Shown: positions 1 to 10,161 of the stretch, piece by piece
How the letters are laid out: every line of letters starts with the position of its first letter
Position numbering within the stretch: position 1 is the stretch's first letter
NCBI GenBank assembly: GCA_044359175.1
Contig: JBIKMO010000115.1
Coordinates: forward strand, 1-13,188
Direction of reading: 5' to 3'
DNA length: 13,188 nt
Origin: UBA4615 sp044359175
Lineage (GTDB): Bacteria; Pseudomonadota; Gammaproteobacteria; Burkholderiales; Burkholderiaceae_E
Program-made: the position numbers and the translations under genes
The notes under the pieces: model-generated
Seen by the model: the letters and a program-made list of their open reading frames with translations, nothing else
What the model was told of the DNA's origin: nothing
Database searches by the model: none

Positions 1-95
1 CTGGTCACGCCGAAGAAGAACCGGCCGTCGAAGCGCGCGTCGCGCGAGCGGACCGCGGCCCAGCACGCGGCCGGATCGAGGGTTTGTGGCAGCAT
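1..95 (-). CDS. Ada/AlkA-type DNA alkylation-repair protein, N-terminal fragment (runs off left edge)
   Basis: Reading the minus strand from the ATG at 95-93 gives an uninterrupted 31-codon start: MLPQTLDPAACW, then AAVRSRDARFDGRFFFGVT. The stretch CWxAVxxRDxRFDGRFFxGV is the hallmark opening of the Ada zinc-binding / methylphosphotriester domain. In that domain family a following TGIYCRPxC segment carries the zinc-bound acceptor cysteine, here outside the window. The domain opens both Ada regulators/methyltransferases and Ada-AlkA fusion 3-methyladenine glycosylases, and the fragment cannot tell them apart. A GGA lies five bases before the ATG, and CATAAT (116-111) could be a -10 element without a clear -35. 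The gene is divergent from pgi with 57 bp between the start codons. The rest of the protein is not visible. Confidence 0.8.
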   Translation of the reverse strand, partial: MLPQTLDPAACWAAVRSRDARFDGRFFFGVT

Positions 96-152
96 CGGTT
101 CCACGCCGGGATTATGCCGGCCGCCCCAGCCCCTCGCTCGCCACTTTCGGAC

Positions 153-1736
153 ATGACTACCGGCCATCCGCAACCGACCGAGACCGACGCCGCCGCGGCG
201 CGGATCACCGCACTGCGCGGGGCCGCGCAGCGCTTTGCGACGCTCCACCTGCGCGATCTGCTCGCCGATCCGGCGCGTCCCGACGCGCTGTCGCTCGATG
301 CGGCCGGCGTGCACGCCGACTTCGCCCGTCAGCGGCTCGATGCGCCGACGCTGCGCGCGCTCGAGGCGCTCGCGGACGATGCCGGCTTCGACGCGGCCCG
401 CGACGCGCTGTTCGCGGGCCGTACCGTCAATCCGACCGAAGGCCGCCCGGCCCTGCACACGGCGCTGCGCGGGGTGGGCGGCGACGCCGCGATCGCACGC
501 GCCGTGGCCGGACAGCGCGACCGGACCCGGACGCTCGCGCGCCGGATCCGCGACGGCGGCCTCGACGGCTTTCGCCGCACCCCGGTGCGGGCACTGGTGT
601 GCATCGGCATCGGCGGATCGGACCTCGGACCGCGGCTGGTCTGCGACGCGCTCGCCCGCCCGGGCGACACCGACGTGCGCTTCGTCGCGAACGTGGATCC
701 CGACGATCTCGCCCGCGAACTCGTCGGACTCGACCCGGCGACCACCGCCTTCGCGGTCGTATCGAAGACCTTCACCACCCGCGAGACGCTCGCCAACGCG
801 GCCGCCGCACGGGCGTGGCTGATGGCGGGCGGCTGCCCGGCGGACGCGGTCGCCGACCAGACCCTCGCCGTCACCGCGGCGCCGCAGGCCGCAGAGCGGC
901 ACGGGCTGCGCCCCGAGCTGATCCTCGAATTCTGGGACTGGGTCGGCGGCCGCTATTCGCTGTGGTCCAGCGTCGGACTGGGCATCGCCGCCGGCTGCGG
1001 CCCCGCCGACTTCGACGCACTGCTCGACGGCGCAGCCGCGATGGACCGGCACTTCCGAGACACGCCGCTGGCGGCCAACCTGCCGGCGCGACTGGGGCTG
1101 GTATCGGTCTGGAATCGCGCATTCCTCGGCCTGCCGTCGCAGGCGGTGATCCCGTACGCCGAGCGGCTGCGCCTGCTGCCGGCCTGGCTGCAGCAACTGG
1201 TGATGGAGAGCAACGGCAAGTCGGCGGCGCTTGCCGGCGGCTGGGCGCGGCTGCCGACCGCGCCGGTCGTCTGGGGCACCTCCGGCACGAACGCCCAGCA
1301 TTCGTTCTTCCAGCAGCTGCACCAGGGACCGGATGTCGTGCCCGTGGACTTCGTCGTCGCCCGGCACGGTGCGACGCCACTCGCGTGGGAGGGCGACGAC
1401 CGCCACCGCATCCTGCAGGCGAACTGCCTCGCGCAGGCCGCCGCGCTCGCGCTGGGCCGGCCGTCGGACGATCCGCATCGCCACTTCCCCGGCAACCGGC
1501 CGAGCACGATGCTGATCCTGCCGCGCATCGACGCCCGGGCGCTGGGCGCTCTGCTCGCGGCCTACGAGCATGCGACCTTCACCGCGGCGACCGTGCTCGG
1601 CATCAATCCGTTCGATCAATTCGGCGTCGAGTACGGCAAGGTGATGGCGACGTCGGTCGAGGCGCTGCTCGCGGGCGAGTCGGGCGGATCGCTGGATCCG
1701 GCGACCCGCGCGAGCGCGGCCCGGCTGAACGCCTGA
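153..1736 (+). CDS. pgi: Glucose-6-phosphate isomerase
   Basis: Cytoplasmic enzyme that interconverts glucose-6-phosphate and fructose-6-phosphate in glycolysis and gluconeogenesis. The product is 527 residues from ATG 153, near the usual length for bacterial PGI. The frame is open upstream to ATG 84, but that start would overlap the divergent Ada gene and adds residues with no family resemblance. Visible motifs are IGIGGSDLGP, SKTFTTRETLAN (Glu211), signature 1 DWVGGRYSLWSSVGL (Arg267), MESNGKS, and signature 2 GINPFDQFGVEYGK (Lys496). His405 sits where the ring-opening histidine is expected. The loop that usually reads WGEPGTNGQH reads WGTSGTNAQH here, so the usual catalytic-base glutamate position holds Thr376. 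The rest of the active site looks intact. The Shine-Dalgarno sequence is weak. A 5-bp-stem hairpin without a T-run (1749-1762) follows the stop. Confidence 0.96.
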   Translation: MTTGHPQPTETDAAAARITALRGAAQRFATLHLRDLLADPARPDALSLDAAGVHADFARQRLDAPTLRALEALADDAGFDAARDALFAGRTVNPTEGRPALHTALRGVGGDAAIARAVAGQRDRTRTLARRIRDGGLDGFRRTPVRALVCIGIGGSDLGPRLVCDALARPGDTDVRFVANVDPDDLARELVGLDPATTAFAVVSKTFTTRETLANAAAARAWLMAGGCPADAVADQTLAVTAAPQAAERHGLRPELILEFWDWVGGRYSLWSSVGLGIAAGCGPADFDALLDGAAAMDRHFRDTPLAANLPARLGLVSVWNRAFLGLPSQAVIPYAERLRLLPAWLQQLVMESNGKSAALAGGWARLPTAPVVWGTSGTNAQHSFFQQLHQGPDVVPVDFVVARHGATPLAWEGDDRHRILQANCLAQAAALALGRPSDDPHRHFPGNRPSTMLILPRIDARALGALLAAYEHATFTAATVLGINPFDQFGVEYGKVMATSVEALLAGESGGSLDPATRASAARLNA

Positions 1737-1778
1737 CGGCGCAGCGGACCCGATGCGTCGGGGGCGGCCGCAGCGCGC

Positions 1779-1809
1779 TTGACATTGCCCTCGGGGTAAG
1801 GCGCACATT
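1779..1809 (+). promoter_or_regulatory. CueR-type copper-responsive promoter/operator of copA
   Basis: A -35 TTGACA (1779-1784) and a weak -10 CACATT (1804-1809) are separated by 19 bp, the long spacer typical of MerR-family promoters. The spacer carries the imperfect dyad TTGCCC-TCG-GGGTAA (1785-1799) followed by GG. This closely resembles known CueR sites of the form TTGACCTTxCC...GGxAAGG. With this geometry, transcription should begin near 1816-1817, essentially at the copA ATG. A CueR homologue is encoded directly after copA, which supports the assignment. Confidence 0.85.
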
Positions 1810-1816
1810 GAACGTC

Positions 1817-4305
<2,489 letters not shown>

Positions 4306-4309
<4 letters not shown>

Positions 4310-4761
4310 CGTCTCAGACCCCGCACTTCCCCCCGAGCCCGCCGACGACTCCCGCCACCGAAAGCCGCACGATGAACATCGGCGAAGCCGCGAGCGCGAC
4401 CGGCCTGTCGGCGAAGATGATCCGCCACTACGAGCAGCTCGGGCTGATCGGCGCGCCGCGACGTACCACCGCCGGCTACCGACGCTACGACGAGCGCGCG
4501 CTGCGCACGCTGCGTTTCGTGCGTCACGCGCGCGACCTCGGCTTCGGCCTCGAGTCGATCGGCCGGCTGGTGTCTCTGTGGCAGGACCCGGATCGCAGCA
4601 GTGCCGAGGTCAAGCGGATCGCGCTCGAGCATGTCGCCGAGCTCGATCGGCGCATCGCACTGCTCACGCGGATGCGCGACGCGATCGGCGCGACCGCACT
4701 GCGGTGCCACGGCGACGATCGCGCCGAGTGTCCGATCCTCGACGACCTCGCCCGAGGTTGA
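4306..4761 (+). CDS. cueR: CueR-type MerR-family copper-sensing regulator
   Basis: Cytoplasmic MerR-family activator predicted to sense Cu(I) and switch on copA. The conserved protein begins MNIGEAASATGLSAKMIRHYEQ, a MerR winged-helix DNA-binding domain, followed by GYRRYDERALRTL and a coiled-coil dimer helix. The metal loop is CHGDDRAEC. Counted from the internal ATG at 4372, its cysteines are 112 and 120, matching the E. coli CueR ligands, and SSAEVKR matches the region of E. coli Ser77. ATG 4306 is preferred as the start because GGAGG (4292-4296) lies nine bases before it and it overlaps the copA stop as ATGA, suggesting coupled translation. That gives 151 residues with a 22-residue Pro/Thr-rich extension. 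Start at 4372 (129 residues) remains possible. Confidence 0.92.
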
Positions 4762-4803
4762 GCGGCGTCGCCACGATCGGCGGCCGCGGGCACGCCCCGC
4801 CGT

Positions 4804-4851
4804 CGGTCGCGCGACCGCGGTGACCGCGGACCGGTTGCGGGCATGCAACCG
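4804..4851. promoter_or_regulatory. Cluster of three inverted repeats upstream of prkA, possible activator-binding region
   Basis: Three dyads stand nearly end to end. CGGTCGC/GCGACCG is a perfect 14-bp palindrome (4804-4817). CCGCGGT-G-ACCGCGG is a perfect 7-1-7 repeat (4815-4829). CGGTTGC-N6-GCAACCG is a perfect 7-6-7 repeat (4832-4851). The first and third share the half-site CGGT(C/T)GC. GACCGCGG also occurs as a direct repeat at 4813 and 4822. The dyad centres lie about 66 to 97 bp before the transcription start predicted from the sigma-54 element at 4880-4896, roughly where enhancer-binding activators sit. None is followed by a T-run, so an intrinsic terminator for cueR is unlikely. The binding protein is unknown, and some palindromy is expected in GC-rich DNA. 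Confidence 0.45.
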
Positions 4852-4879
4852 CCCGCCGTCGGGCTTGAGGCACAGTGGG

Positions 4880-4896
4880 CCGGTACGGAACTTGCG
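4880..4896 (+). promoter_or_regulatory. Sigma-54 (RpoN) -24/-12 promoter for the prkA-yeaH-spoVR operon
   Basis: The sequence CCGGTACG-GAAC-TTGCG has GG at 4882-4883 and GC at 4894-4895 with exactly ten bases between. It matches the YTGGCACG-R-N3-TTGCW consensus at all but three positions (T to C, C to T and the last W to G). The predicted start is near 4907, giving a 5' leader of about 130 nt. In E. coli yeaGH is known to be activated by NtrC with sigma-54, besides being sigma-S dependent, so the motif fits the gene. The leader can form a GGCGGCG/CGCCGCC stem (4911-4917 with 4933-4939). Confidence 0.65.
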
Positions 4897-5036
4897 AGTT
4901 CGACCGCGCGGGCGGCGCACAATCGCAACACCCGCCGCCGCTCATCGGTGTCATCGCCACGCGTGTCCCGGTCGTTGGCCTGGGAGCGTGGGCGGGATCA
5001 AGATGGTCTCGGCGCCAGCGTGCCCTGGAGGTGTTC

Positions 5037-7055
5037 ATGGAAGCCGGTCTGAAGCAGGTTCTCTCCGCCTTCGACGAAGGTACCGCCCGACTGGCCGCGC
5101 GCAGCGTCGCCCTGCCCGCACAGGGCAACGGGCCGAGTCTGCTCGGCCGCTACAAGGCCCGCTACGAAGCGCGCCTCGAGGAGGAGTACTCGCTGCAGGA
5201 GTACCTCGAGCTGTGCAAGCGCGACCGCAGCGCGTACGCCAGCGCCGCAGAACGGATGCTGATGGCGATCGGCGAACCCGAACTGCTCGACACCCGCTCC
5301 GATCCGCGCACCTCTCGGATCTTCTCGAACAAGGTGATCCGGGTCTACCCGGCCTTTCGCGACTTCTACGGCATGGAGGAGACGATCGAGCAGATCGTCT
5401 CGTTCTTCAAACACTCCGCGCAGGCGCTGGAGGAACGCAAGCAGATCCTCTACCTGCTCGGCCCCCCGGGCGGCGGCAAGTCCTCCCTCGCCGAGAAGCT
5501 CAAGCAGCTGATGGAGGCGATGCCCCTGTACGCGCTCAAGGGCTCGCCGGTCAACGAGTCGCCGCTCGGTCTGTTCTCGCCGCTCGAGGACGGTCCGGCG
5601 ATCGAGGCCGAGTACGGCATCCCGCGGCGCTACCTGAACCCGATCATGTCGCCGTGGGCGGTCAAGCGGCTCGCCGAGTACGGCGGTGACGTCACCCGCT
5701 TCCGGGTGGTCAAGCTGCGTCCGTCGATCCTGCAGCAGGTCGCGATCGCCAAGACCGAGCCGGGCGACGAGAACAACCAGGACATCTCGTCGCTGGTTGG
5801 CAAGCTCGACATCCGCCAGCTCGAGCGGTTCTCGCAGGACGACCCCGACGCCTACAGCTACTCCGGCGGCCTGTGCCTCGCCAACCAGGGGCTGCTCGAG
5901 TTCGTCGAGATGTTCAAGGCGCCGATCAAGGTGCTGCACCCGCTGCTGACCGCGACCCAGGAGGGCAACTACAAGGGCACCGAGGGATTCGGCGCGATCC
6001 CGTTCGACGGGGTGATCCTCGCCCACTCGAACGAAAGCGAGTGGCAGGCGTTTCGCAACAACAAGAACAACGAGGCGTTCCTCGACCGGATCTACATCGT
6101 CAAGGTCCCGTACTGCCTGCGCGTGACCGAGGAGGTCAGGATCTACGACAAGCTGCTCGAGTCGAGTTCGCTGTCGCAGGCCCCGTGCGCACCCGGTACG
6201 CTGAAGATGATGGCCCAGTTCTCGATCCTCACGCGGCTCAAGGAGCCGGAGAACTCGAGCCTGTTCTCGAAGATGAGGATCTACGACGGAGAGAACCTCA
6301 AGGACGTCGACCCCAAGGCCAAGTCGCTGCAGGAATACCGCGACTTCGCCGGCGTCGACGAGGGCATGAGCGGTCTGTCGACCCGCTTCGCCTACAAGGT
6401 GCTCTCCAAGGTCTTCAACTTCGACCACAGCGAGGTCGCCGCCAACCCGGTCCACCTGCTGTACGTGCTCGAGCAGCAGATCGAGCGCGAACAGTTCGCC
6501 CCCGAGGTCGAGAAGAAGTACCTGGCCTTCATCAAGGAGCACCTCGCGCACCCGTACGCCGAGTTCATCGGCAAGGAGATCCAGACCGCGTACCTGGAGT
6601 CCTACAGCGAGTACGGCCAGAACATCTTCGACCGGTACGTGACCTTCGCGGACTTCTGGATCCAGGACCAGGAGTTCCGCGATCCGAACACCGGCGAGAT
6701 GCTCGACCGGAATCAGCTGAACGACGAACTGGAGAAGATCGAGAAGCCCGCCGGCATCGCGAACCCCAAGGATTTCCGCCACGAGATCGTCAACTTCGTG
6801 CTTCGGGCGCGGGCGAACAACGGCGGCCGCAACCCGCCGTGGACGTCGTACGAGAAACTGCGCGGGGTGATCGAGAAGAAGATGTTCTCCACCACCGAGG
6901 ACCTGCTGCCGGTGATCTCGTTCAACGCGAAGGCCTCGGCCGAAGAGCATCGCAAACACCAGAACTTCGTCGACCGCATGGTCGAGAAGGGCTACACCGC
7001 CAAGCAGGTGCGGCTGCTGGTCGAGTGGTACCTGCGCGTGCGCAAGTCGTCCTGA
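5037..7055 (+). CDS. prkA: PrkA/YeaG-type serine protein kinase
   Basis: Cytoplasmic PrkA-family protein: an AAA+ ATPase-like N-terminal half followed by the PrkA C-terminal domain. Members phosphorylate serine on protein substrates in starvation, stress or sporulation. In enterobacteria YeaG acts with YeaH in nitrogen and stationary-phase stress. The product is 672 residues, slightly longer than the roughly 640 of E. coli YeaG. Visible features include RTSRIF...YPAFRDFYGMEETI, a Walker A loop GPPGGGKSS (residues 142-150, Lys148), KGSPVNESPLGLF, and the conserved stretch NQGLLEFVEMFKAPIKVLHPLL. ATG 5037 has GGAG six bases upstream (5027-5030). The same frame is open back to 4875, but that part covers the promoter and has no family similarity. 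It is the first gene of prkA-yeaH-spoVR. Confidence 0.96.
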   Translation: MEAGLKQVLSAFDEGTARLAARSVALPAQGNGPSLLGRYKARYEARLEEEYSLQEYLELCKRDRSAYASAAERMLMAIGEPELLDTRSDPRTSRIFSNKVIRVYPAFRDFYGMEETIEQIVSFFKHSAQALEERKQILYLLGPPGGGKSSLAEKLKQLMEAMPLYALKGSPVNESPLGLFSPLEDGPAIEAEYGIPRRYLNPIMSPWAVKRLAEYGGDVTRFRVVKLRPSILQQVAIAKTEPGDENNQDISSLVGKLDIRQLERFSQDDPDAYSYSGGLCLANQGLLEFVEMFKAPIKVLHPLLTATQEGNYKGTEGFGAIPFDGVILAHSNESEWQAFRNNKNNEAFLDRIYIVKVPYCLRVTEEVRIYDKLLESSSLSQAPCAPGTLKMMAQFSILTRLKEPENSSLFSKMRIYDGENLKDVDPKAKSLQEYRDFAGVDEGMSGLSTRFAYKVLSKVFNFDHSEVAANPVHLLYVLEQQIEREQFAPEVEKKYLAFIKEHLAHPYAEFIGKEIQTAYLESYSEYGQNIFDRYVTFADFWIQDQEFRDPNTGEMLDRNQLNDELEKIEKPAGIANPKDFRHEIVNFVLRARANNGGRNPPWTSYEKLRGVIEKKMFSTTEDLLPVISFNAKASAEEHRKHQNFVDRMVEKGYTAKQVRLLVEWYLRVRKSS

Positions 7056-7083
7056 GCGCGGCGTACGCCGTCACGGGCTCCGC

Positions 7084-8406
7084 ATGTCCGACATCATCGA
7101 CCGGCGCGGCAACGGGCGCCGCAAGAGCGCGGGCAACCAGCAGCGCTTCCTGAAGCGCTACAAGGCGCAGGTCCGCGAGGCGGTCGCACGCGCGGTCGCG
7201 CAGCGCAAGATCGCCGACACCGACCGGGGCGGCAACGTGACCATCCCGGCGCGCGACCTCGGCGAGCCGTCGTTCTCGCTCGGGCCCGGCGGAGTGCGCA
7301 CCCGCGTGCTGCCGGGCAACAAGGAGTTCGTCACCGGCGACAAGCTTCCCCGACCTCAGGGCGGCGGCGGCGGTTCGGGCTCCGGCAGGGCCGGCGATTC
7401 AGGCGAGAGCGAGGATGCGTTCACGTTCGCGCTGTCGCGCGAGGAGTTCCTCGAGTTCTTCTTCGAGGACATGGCGCTGCCGGACCTGGTGAAGACCCAG
7501 CTCGCTCAGATCCCCCAGGTGAAGCTGCGCCGTGGCGGCTACCGCTCCGATGGCACGCCGTCGAACCTGTCGATCGTGCGCACGATGCGCGAGTCGCTCG
7601 CCCGCCGCATCGCGCTGGCCGCCCCCTACCGCGCGCAGCTGCACGAGGTCGACGAGGCGATCGCGGCCGAGCGCCGCAGGCTCGCGGCGAGCACGCCGGT
7701 CGCGCCGCCGGTCGCCGACGACGGGTTGCCGCCGACGGACACCCGGCGGCTGGACGCGCTGCTCGCCGAGCGCGAGCGCCTGCTCGCCCGAATCGCCCGC
7801 GTGCCGTTCATCGACGAGTTCGACCTGCGCTACAACAACCGGGTGCCCCAGCCGCGGCCGATCTCCCAGGCAGTGATGTTCTGCGTGATGGACGTCTCCG
7901 GCTCGATGGACGAGAACCGCAAGGACCTGGCCAAGCGGTTCTTCATCCTGCTGCACCTGTTCCTCACGCGGCACTACGAGCGCATCGAGATCGTCTTCGT
8001 GCGCCATCACACGACCGCCGCGGTGGTCGACGAGGACGGTTTCTTCCACTCGCGCGAATCCGGCGGCACGCTGGTCTCCAGCGCCCTCGAGCTGACCGCG
8101 CAGACGATCCGGGAACGCTTCCCGCTCGATCAGTGGAACGTGTACGTCGCGCAGGCCTCGGATGGCGACAACTGGGAGAGCGACTGCCCGAAGTGCCATC
8201 GGCTCCTGGTCGAGGAGCTGCTGCCCCGCGTCCAGTACTTCTGCTACGTCGAGATCGACGCCGCGCAGCCGCAGTCGCTGTGGGAGCAGTACGAGGCCGC
8301 CCGCGCCGGCGTGCGCAATCTCGCGCTCGGCCGGATCATGACCCGGGCCGACGTGTACCCGGTGCTGCGCGAGCTGTTCGCGCGCAAGCAGAGGCTCGCC
8401 GCATGA
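7084..8406 (+). CDS. yeaH: YeaH/DUF444 family protein with von Willebrand A domain
   Basis: Conserved partner of PrkA; the exact biochemical role is not established. The 440-residue product begins MSDIIDRRGNGRRKSAGNQQRF, typical for the family, followed by a basic region. A glycine/serine-rich low-complexity linker covers about residues 90-112, then comes EEFLEFFFEDMALPDL. The C-terminal von Willebrand factor A domain has the metal-ion-dependent adhesion motif DVSGS (Asp270, Ser272, Ser274), with SGGTLVSSAL and QASDGDNW supplying the later metal-site residues. The gene starts 28 bp after prkA with only a weak ribosome-binding site, so translation may depend partly on coupling. Its stop overlaps the spoVR start (ATGA). 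Confidence 0.96.
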   Translation: MSDIIDRRGNGRRKSAGNQQRFLKRYKAQVREAVARAVAQRKIADTDRGGNVTIPARDLGEPSFSLGPGGVRTRVLPGNKEFVTGDKLPRPQGGGGGSGSGRAGDSGESEDAFTFALSREEFLEFFFEDMALPDLVKTQLAQIPQVKLRRGGYRSDGTPSNLSIVRTMRESLARRIALAAPYRAQLHEVDEAIAAERRRLAASTPVAPPVADDGLPPTDTRRLDALLAERERLLARIARVPFIDEFDLRYNNRVPQPRPISQAVMFCVMDVSGSMDENRKDLAKRFFILLHLFLTRHYERIEIVFVRHHTTAAVVDEDGFFHSRESGGTLVSSALELTAQTIRERFPLDQWNVYVAQASDGDNWESDCPKCHRLLVEELLPRVQYFCYVEIDAAQPQSLWEQYEAARAGVRNLALGRIMTRADVYPVLRELFARKQRLAA

Positions 8407-10106
8407 GTGCAGAAGAGCGCTGCGGCCCCGTCGCAGCGTCGCCCGAAGCGGCGCGGGTCGTCGGAGCGGAGCCGCCCGGCATGGCCCTGCCGCCCCCGCC
8501 GTCGGGCCCGGCCGCTCCGGGGGCGCGCGTACCGGACGCGGGGCGCCGTGCCGAGCGGATGCTGCCCGGCGGCTCCGAGTGGACGTTCGATCTGATCGCG
8601 CGCTACGACCGGGAGATCGCTCGGGTTGCCGAGCACTACGGGCTCGACACCTATCCGAATCAGATCGAGGTGATCACCGCCGAGCAGATGATGGACGCGT
8701 ACGCATCGCACGGCATGCCGGTGGGCTACACCCACTGGTCCTACGGCAAGCACTACCTCGCGACCGAGCAGACCTACAAGCGTGGCCAGATGGGGCTGGC
8801 CTACGAGATCGTGATCAACTCCAATCCGTGCATCGCGTACCTGATGGAGGAGAACACGATGCCGATGCAGGCGCTGGTGATCGCGCACGCCTGCTACGGG
8901 CACAACTCGTTCTTCAAGGGCAACTACCTGTTCAGGACCTGGACCCACGCCGATTCGATCATCGACTATCTGGTGTTCGCCAAGCGCTTCGTCGCCGAAT
9001 GCGAGCAGCGCTACGGCGAGCTCGAGGTCGAGCGGGTGCTGGACGCCTGCCATGCGCTCGCCAACCACGGCGTCGACCGCTACAAGCGCCCGAACAAACG
9101 CTCGCTCGCCCAGGAGCAGGCGCGGCTCAAGGAGCGCGAGGCGTACCTCCAGCAGCAGGTGAACGACCTGTGGCGCACGCTGCCGCGCCGCCCCGGCGAG
9201 GAGACCGAGGAGGCGCGTCCGCGAACCTTCCCGGCCGAGCCGCAGGAGAACCTGCTGTACTTCGTCGAGAAACACGCACCGCTGCTCGCCCCCTGGCAGC
9301 GCGAACTGGTCAGGATCGTCCGCAAGGTGGCCCAGTACTTCTATCCGCAGCGCCAGACCCAGGTGATGAACGAGGGCTGGGCCACGTTCTGGCACTACAC
9401 GATCCTGCAGACGCTGTACGACGAGGGGCTGGTCTCGGACGCGTTCATGCTCGAGGTGCTGACGTCGCACACGAACGTGCTGACCCAGCCCGGCTTCGAC
9501 AGCCAGCGCTACGGCGGCATCAATCCATACGCGCTGGGCTTCGCGATGTTCCGCGACATCCGCCGGATCTGCGAGGCGCCGACCGACGAGGACCGCGCCT
9601 GGTTCCCGGACATCGCGGGCAGCGACTGGCGCACGACGCTCGACTTCGCGATGCGCAACTTCAAGGACGAGAGCTTCATCGCACAGTTCCTGTCGCCCCG
9701 GCTGATCCGCGAGTTCCGGCTGTTCTGCCTGGTCGACGACGACGCCGAGACCACCCGCCGGATCGGGGCGATCCACGACGAGTCCGGCTATCGCCGCGTG
9801 CGCGAACTGCTGTCCCGGCAGTACGCGCTCGGCGAGCGCGAGCCCGATATCCAGGTGGTCTCGGTCGATCTCGAAGGTGACCGGTCACTGACGCTGCGCC
9901 ACTTCCGGCGCGACCGGCGCCCGCTCGCGCCGGAGTGCGAGACCGTGGTCAAGCACCTCGCCCAGTTGTGGGGCTTCACGGTGAAGCTCGAGACCCAGGC
10001 CGAGGACGGGCGGATCATCCCGGTGCATGAGTGCCGGATGGAGCCCCGCCAGCGCCGGGTCGCGGGCTCGGCGGTGACCAGCGCGCTGCGCGGCGTGGGC
10101 CGCTGA
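8403..10106 (+). CDS. ycgB: SpoVR/YcgB family protein
   Basis: Member of the SpoVR family, named for a Bacillus protein needed for spore cortex formation. In non-sporulating proteobacteria it is encoded with PrkA and YeaH and is linked to stress response; the molecular activity is unknown. The product is 567 residues against about 510 in E. coli YcgB. The conserved core starts at GGSEWTFDLIARYDREI (about residue 56) and includes LDTYPNQIEVITAEQMMDAY, INSNPCIAYLMEENT, HACYGHNSFFKGNYLF, QVMNEGWATFWHY, GINPYALGFAMFRDIRRIC and KDESFIAQFLSPRL. The first 55 residues are a Pro/Ala/Gly-rich extension without family similarity. ATG 8403 overlaps the yeaH stop and has AGAGG about nine bases upstream. 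An internal start such as the ATG before LPGGSEW is possible. Confidence 0.95.
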   Translation: MSAEERCGPVAASPEAARVVGAEPPGMALPPPPSGPAAPGARVPDAGRRAERMLPGGSEWTFDLIARYDREIARVAEHYGLDTYPNQIEVITAEQMMDAYASHGMPVGYTHWSYGKHYLATEQTYKRGQMGLAYEIVINSNPCIAYLMEENTMPMQALVIAHACYGHNSFFKGNYLFRTWTHADSIIDYLVFAKRFVAECEQRYGELEVERVLDACHALANHGVDRYKRPNKRSLAQEQARLKEREAYLQQQVNDLWRTLPRRPGEETEEARPRTFPAEPQENLLYFVEKHAPLLAPWQRELVRIVRKVAQYFYPQRQTQVMNEGWATFWHYTILQTLYDEGLVSDAFMLEVLTSHTNVLTQPGFDSQRYGGINPYALGFAMFRDIRRICEAPTDEDRAWFPDIAGSDWRTTLDFAMRNFKDESFIAQFLSPRLIREFRLFCLVDDDAETTRRIGAIHDESGYRRVRELLSRQYALGEREPDIQVVSVDLEGDRSLTLRHFRRDRRPLAPECETVVKHLAQLWGFTVKLETQAEDGRIIPVHECRMEPRQRRVAGSAVTSALRGVGR

Positions 10107-10146
10107 TTCCGACATTCAAGGCCCTGGTCGTCGCGCGGTCTCGTGA

Positions 10147-10160
10147 GCCCTGCCGAGGGC
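10147..10160. repeat. Small perfect hairpin between spoVR and the MBL-like gene
   Basis: GCCCT (10147-10151) and AGGGC (10156-10160) form a perfect 5-bp stem with a 4-base GCCG loop. It lies 41 bp after the spoVR stop and immediately upstream of the sigma-54 element. There is no T-run, so at most it is a weak attenuator or an mRNA 3'-end stabiliser. It could equally be chance in GC-rich DNA. Confidence 0.3.
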
Positions 10161-10161
10161 A

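Noticed and set aside
5..208. 67-codon minus-strand open frame at the left edge
   Set aside because: Overlaps the Ada fragment in a different frame and has no family similarity; the frame starting at 95 carries the Ada signature.
86..1816. Long open frame upstream of copA, overlapping pgi in another frame
   Set aside because: Arg/Pro/Ala-rich translation with no family motif; it is a GC-rich shadow of pgi. The copA start is fixed by the promoter and the first metal-binding domain.
4892..4923. Sigma-70 promoter candidate TTGCGA ... CACAAT before prkA
   Set aside because: The spacer is 20 bp, too long for a normal sigma-70 promoter, and TTGC is better explained as the -12 part of the sigma-54 element.
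4998..6959. 653-codon open frame on the minus strand across prkA
   Set aside because: Leu/Val/Arg/Asp-rich antisense shadow of prkA, produced by GC-biased third positions; no recognisable domain.
8244..9776. 510-codon minus-strand open frame across spoVR
   Set aside because: Antisense shadow of a strongly conserved gene; low-complexity composition.
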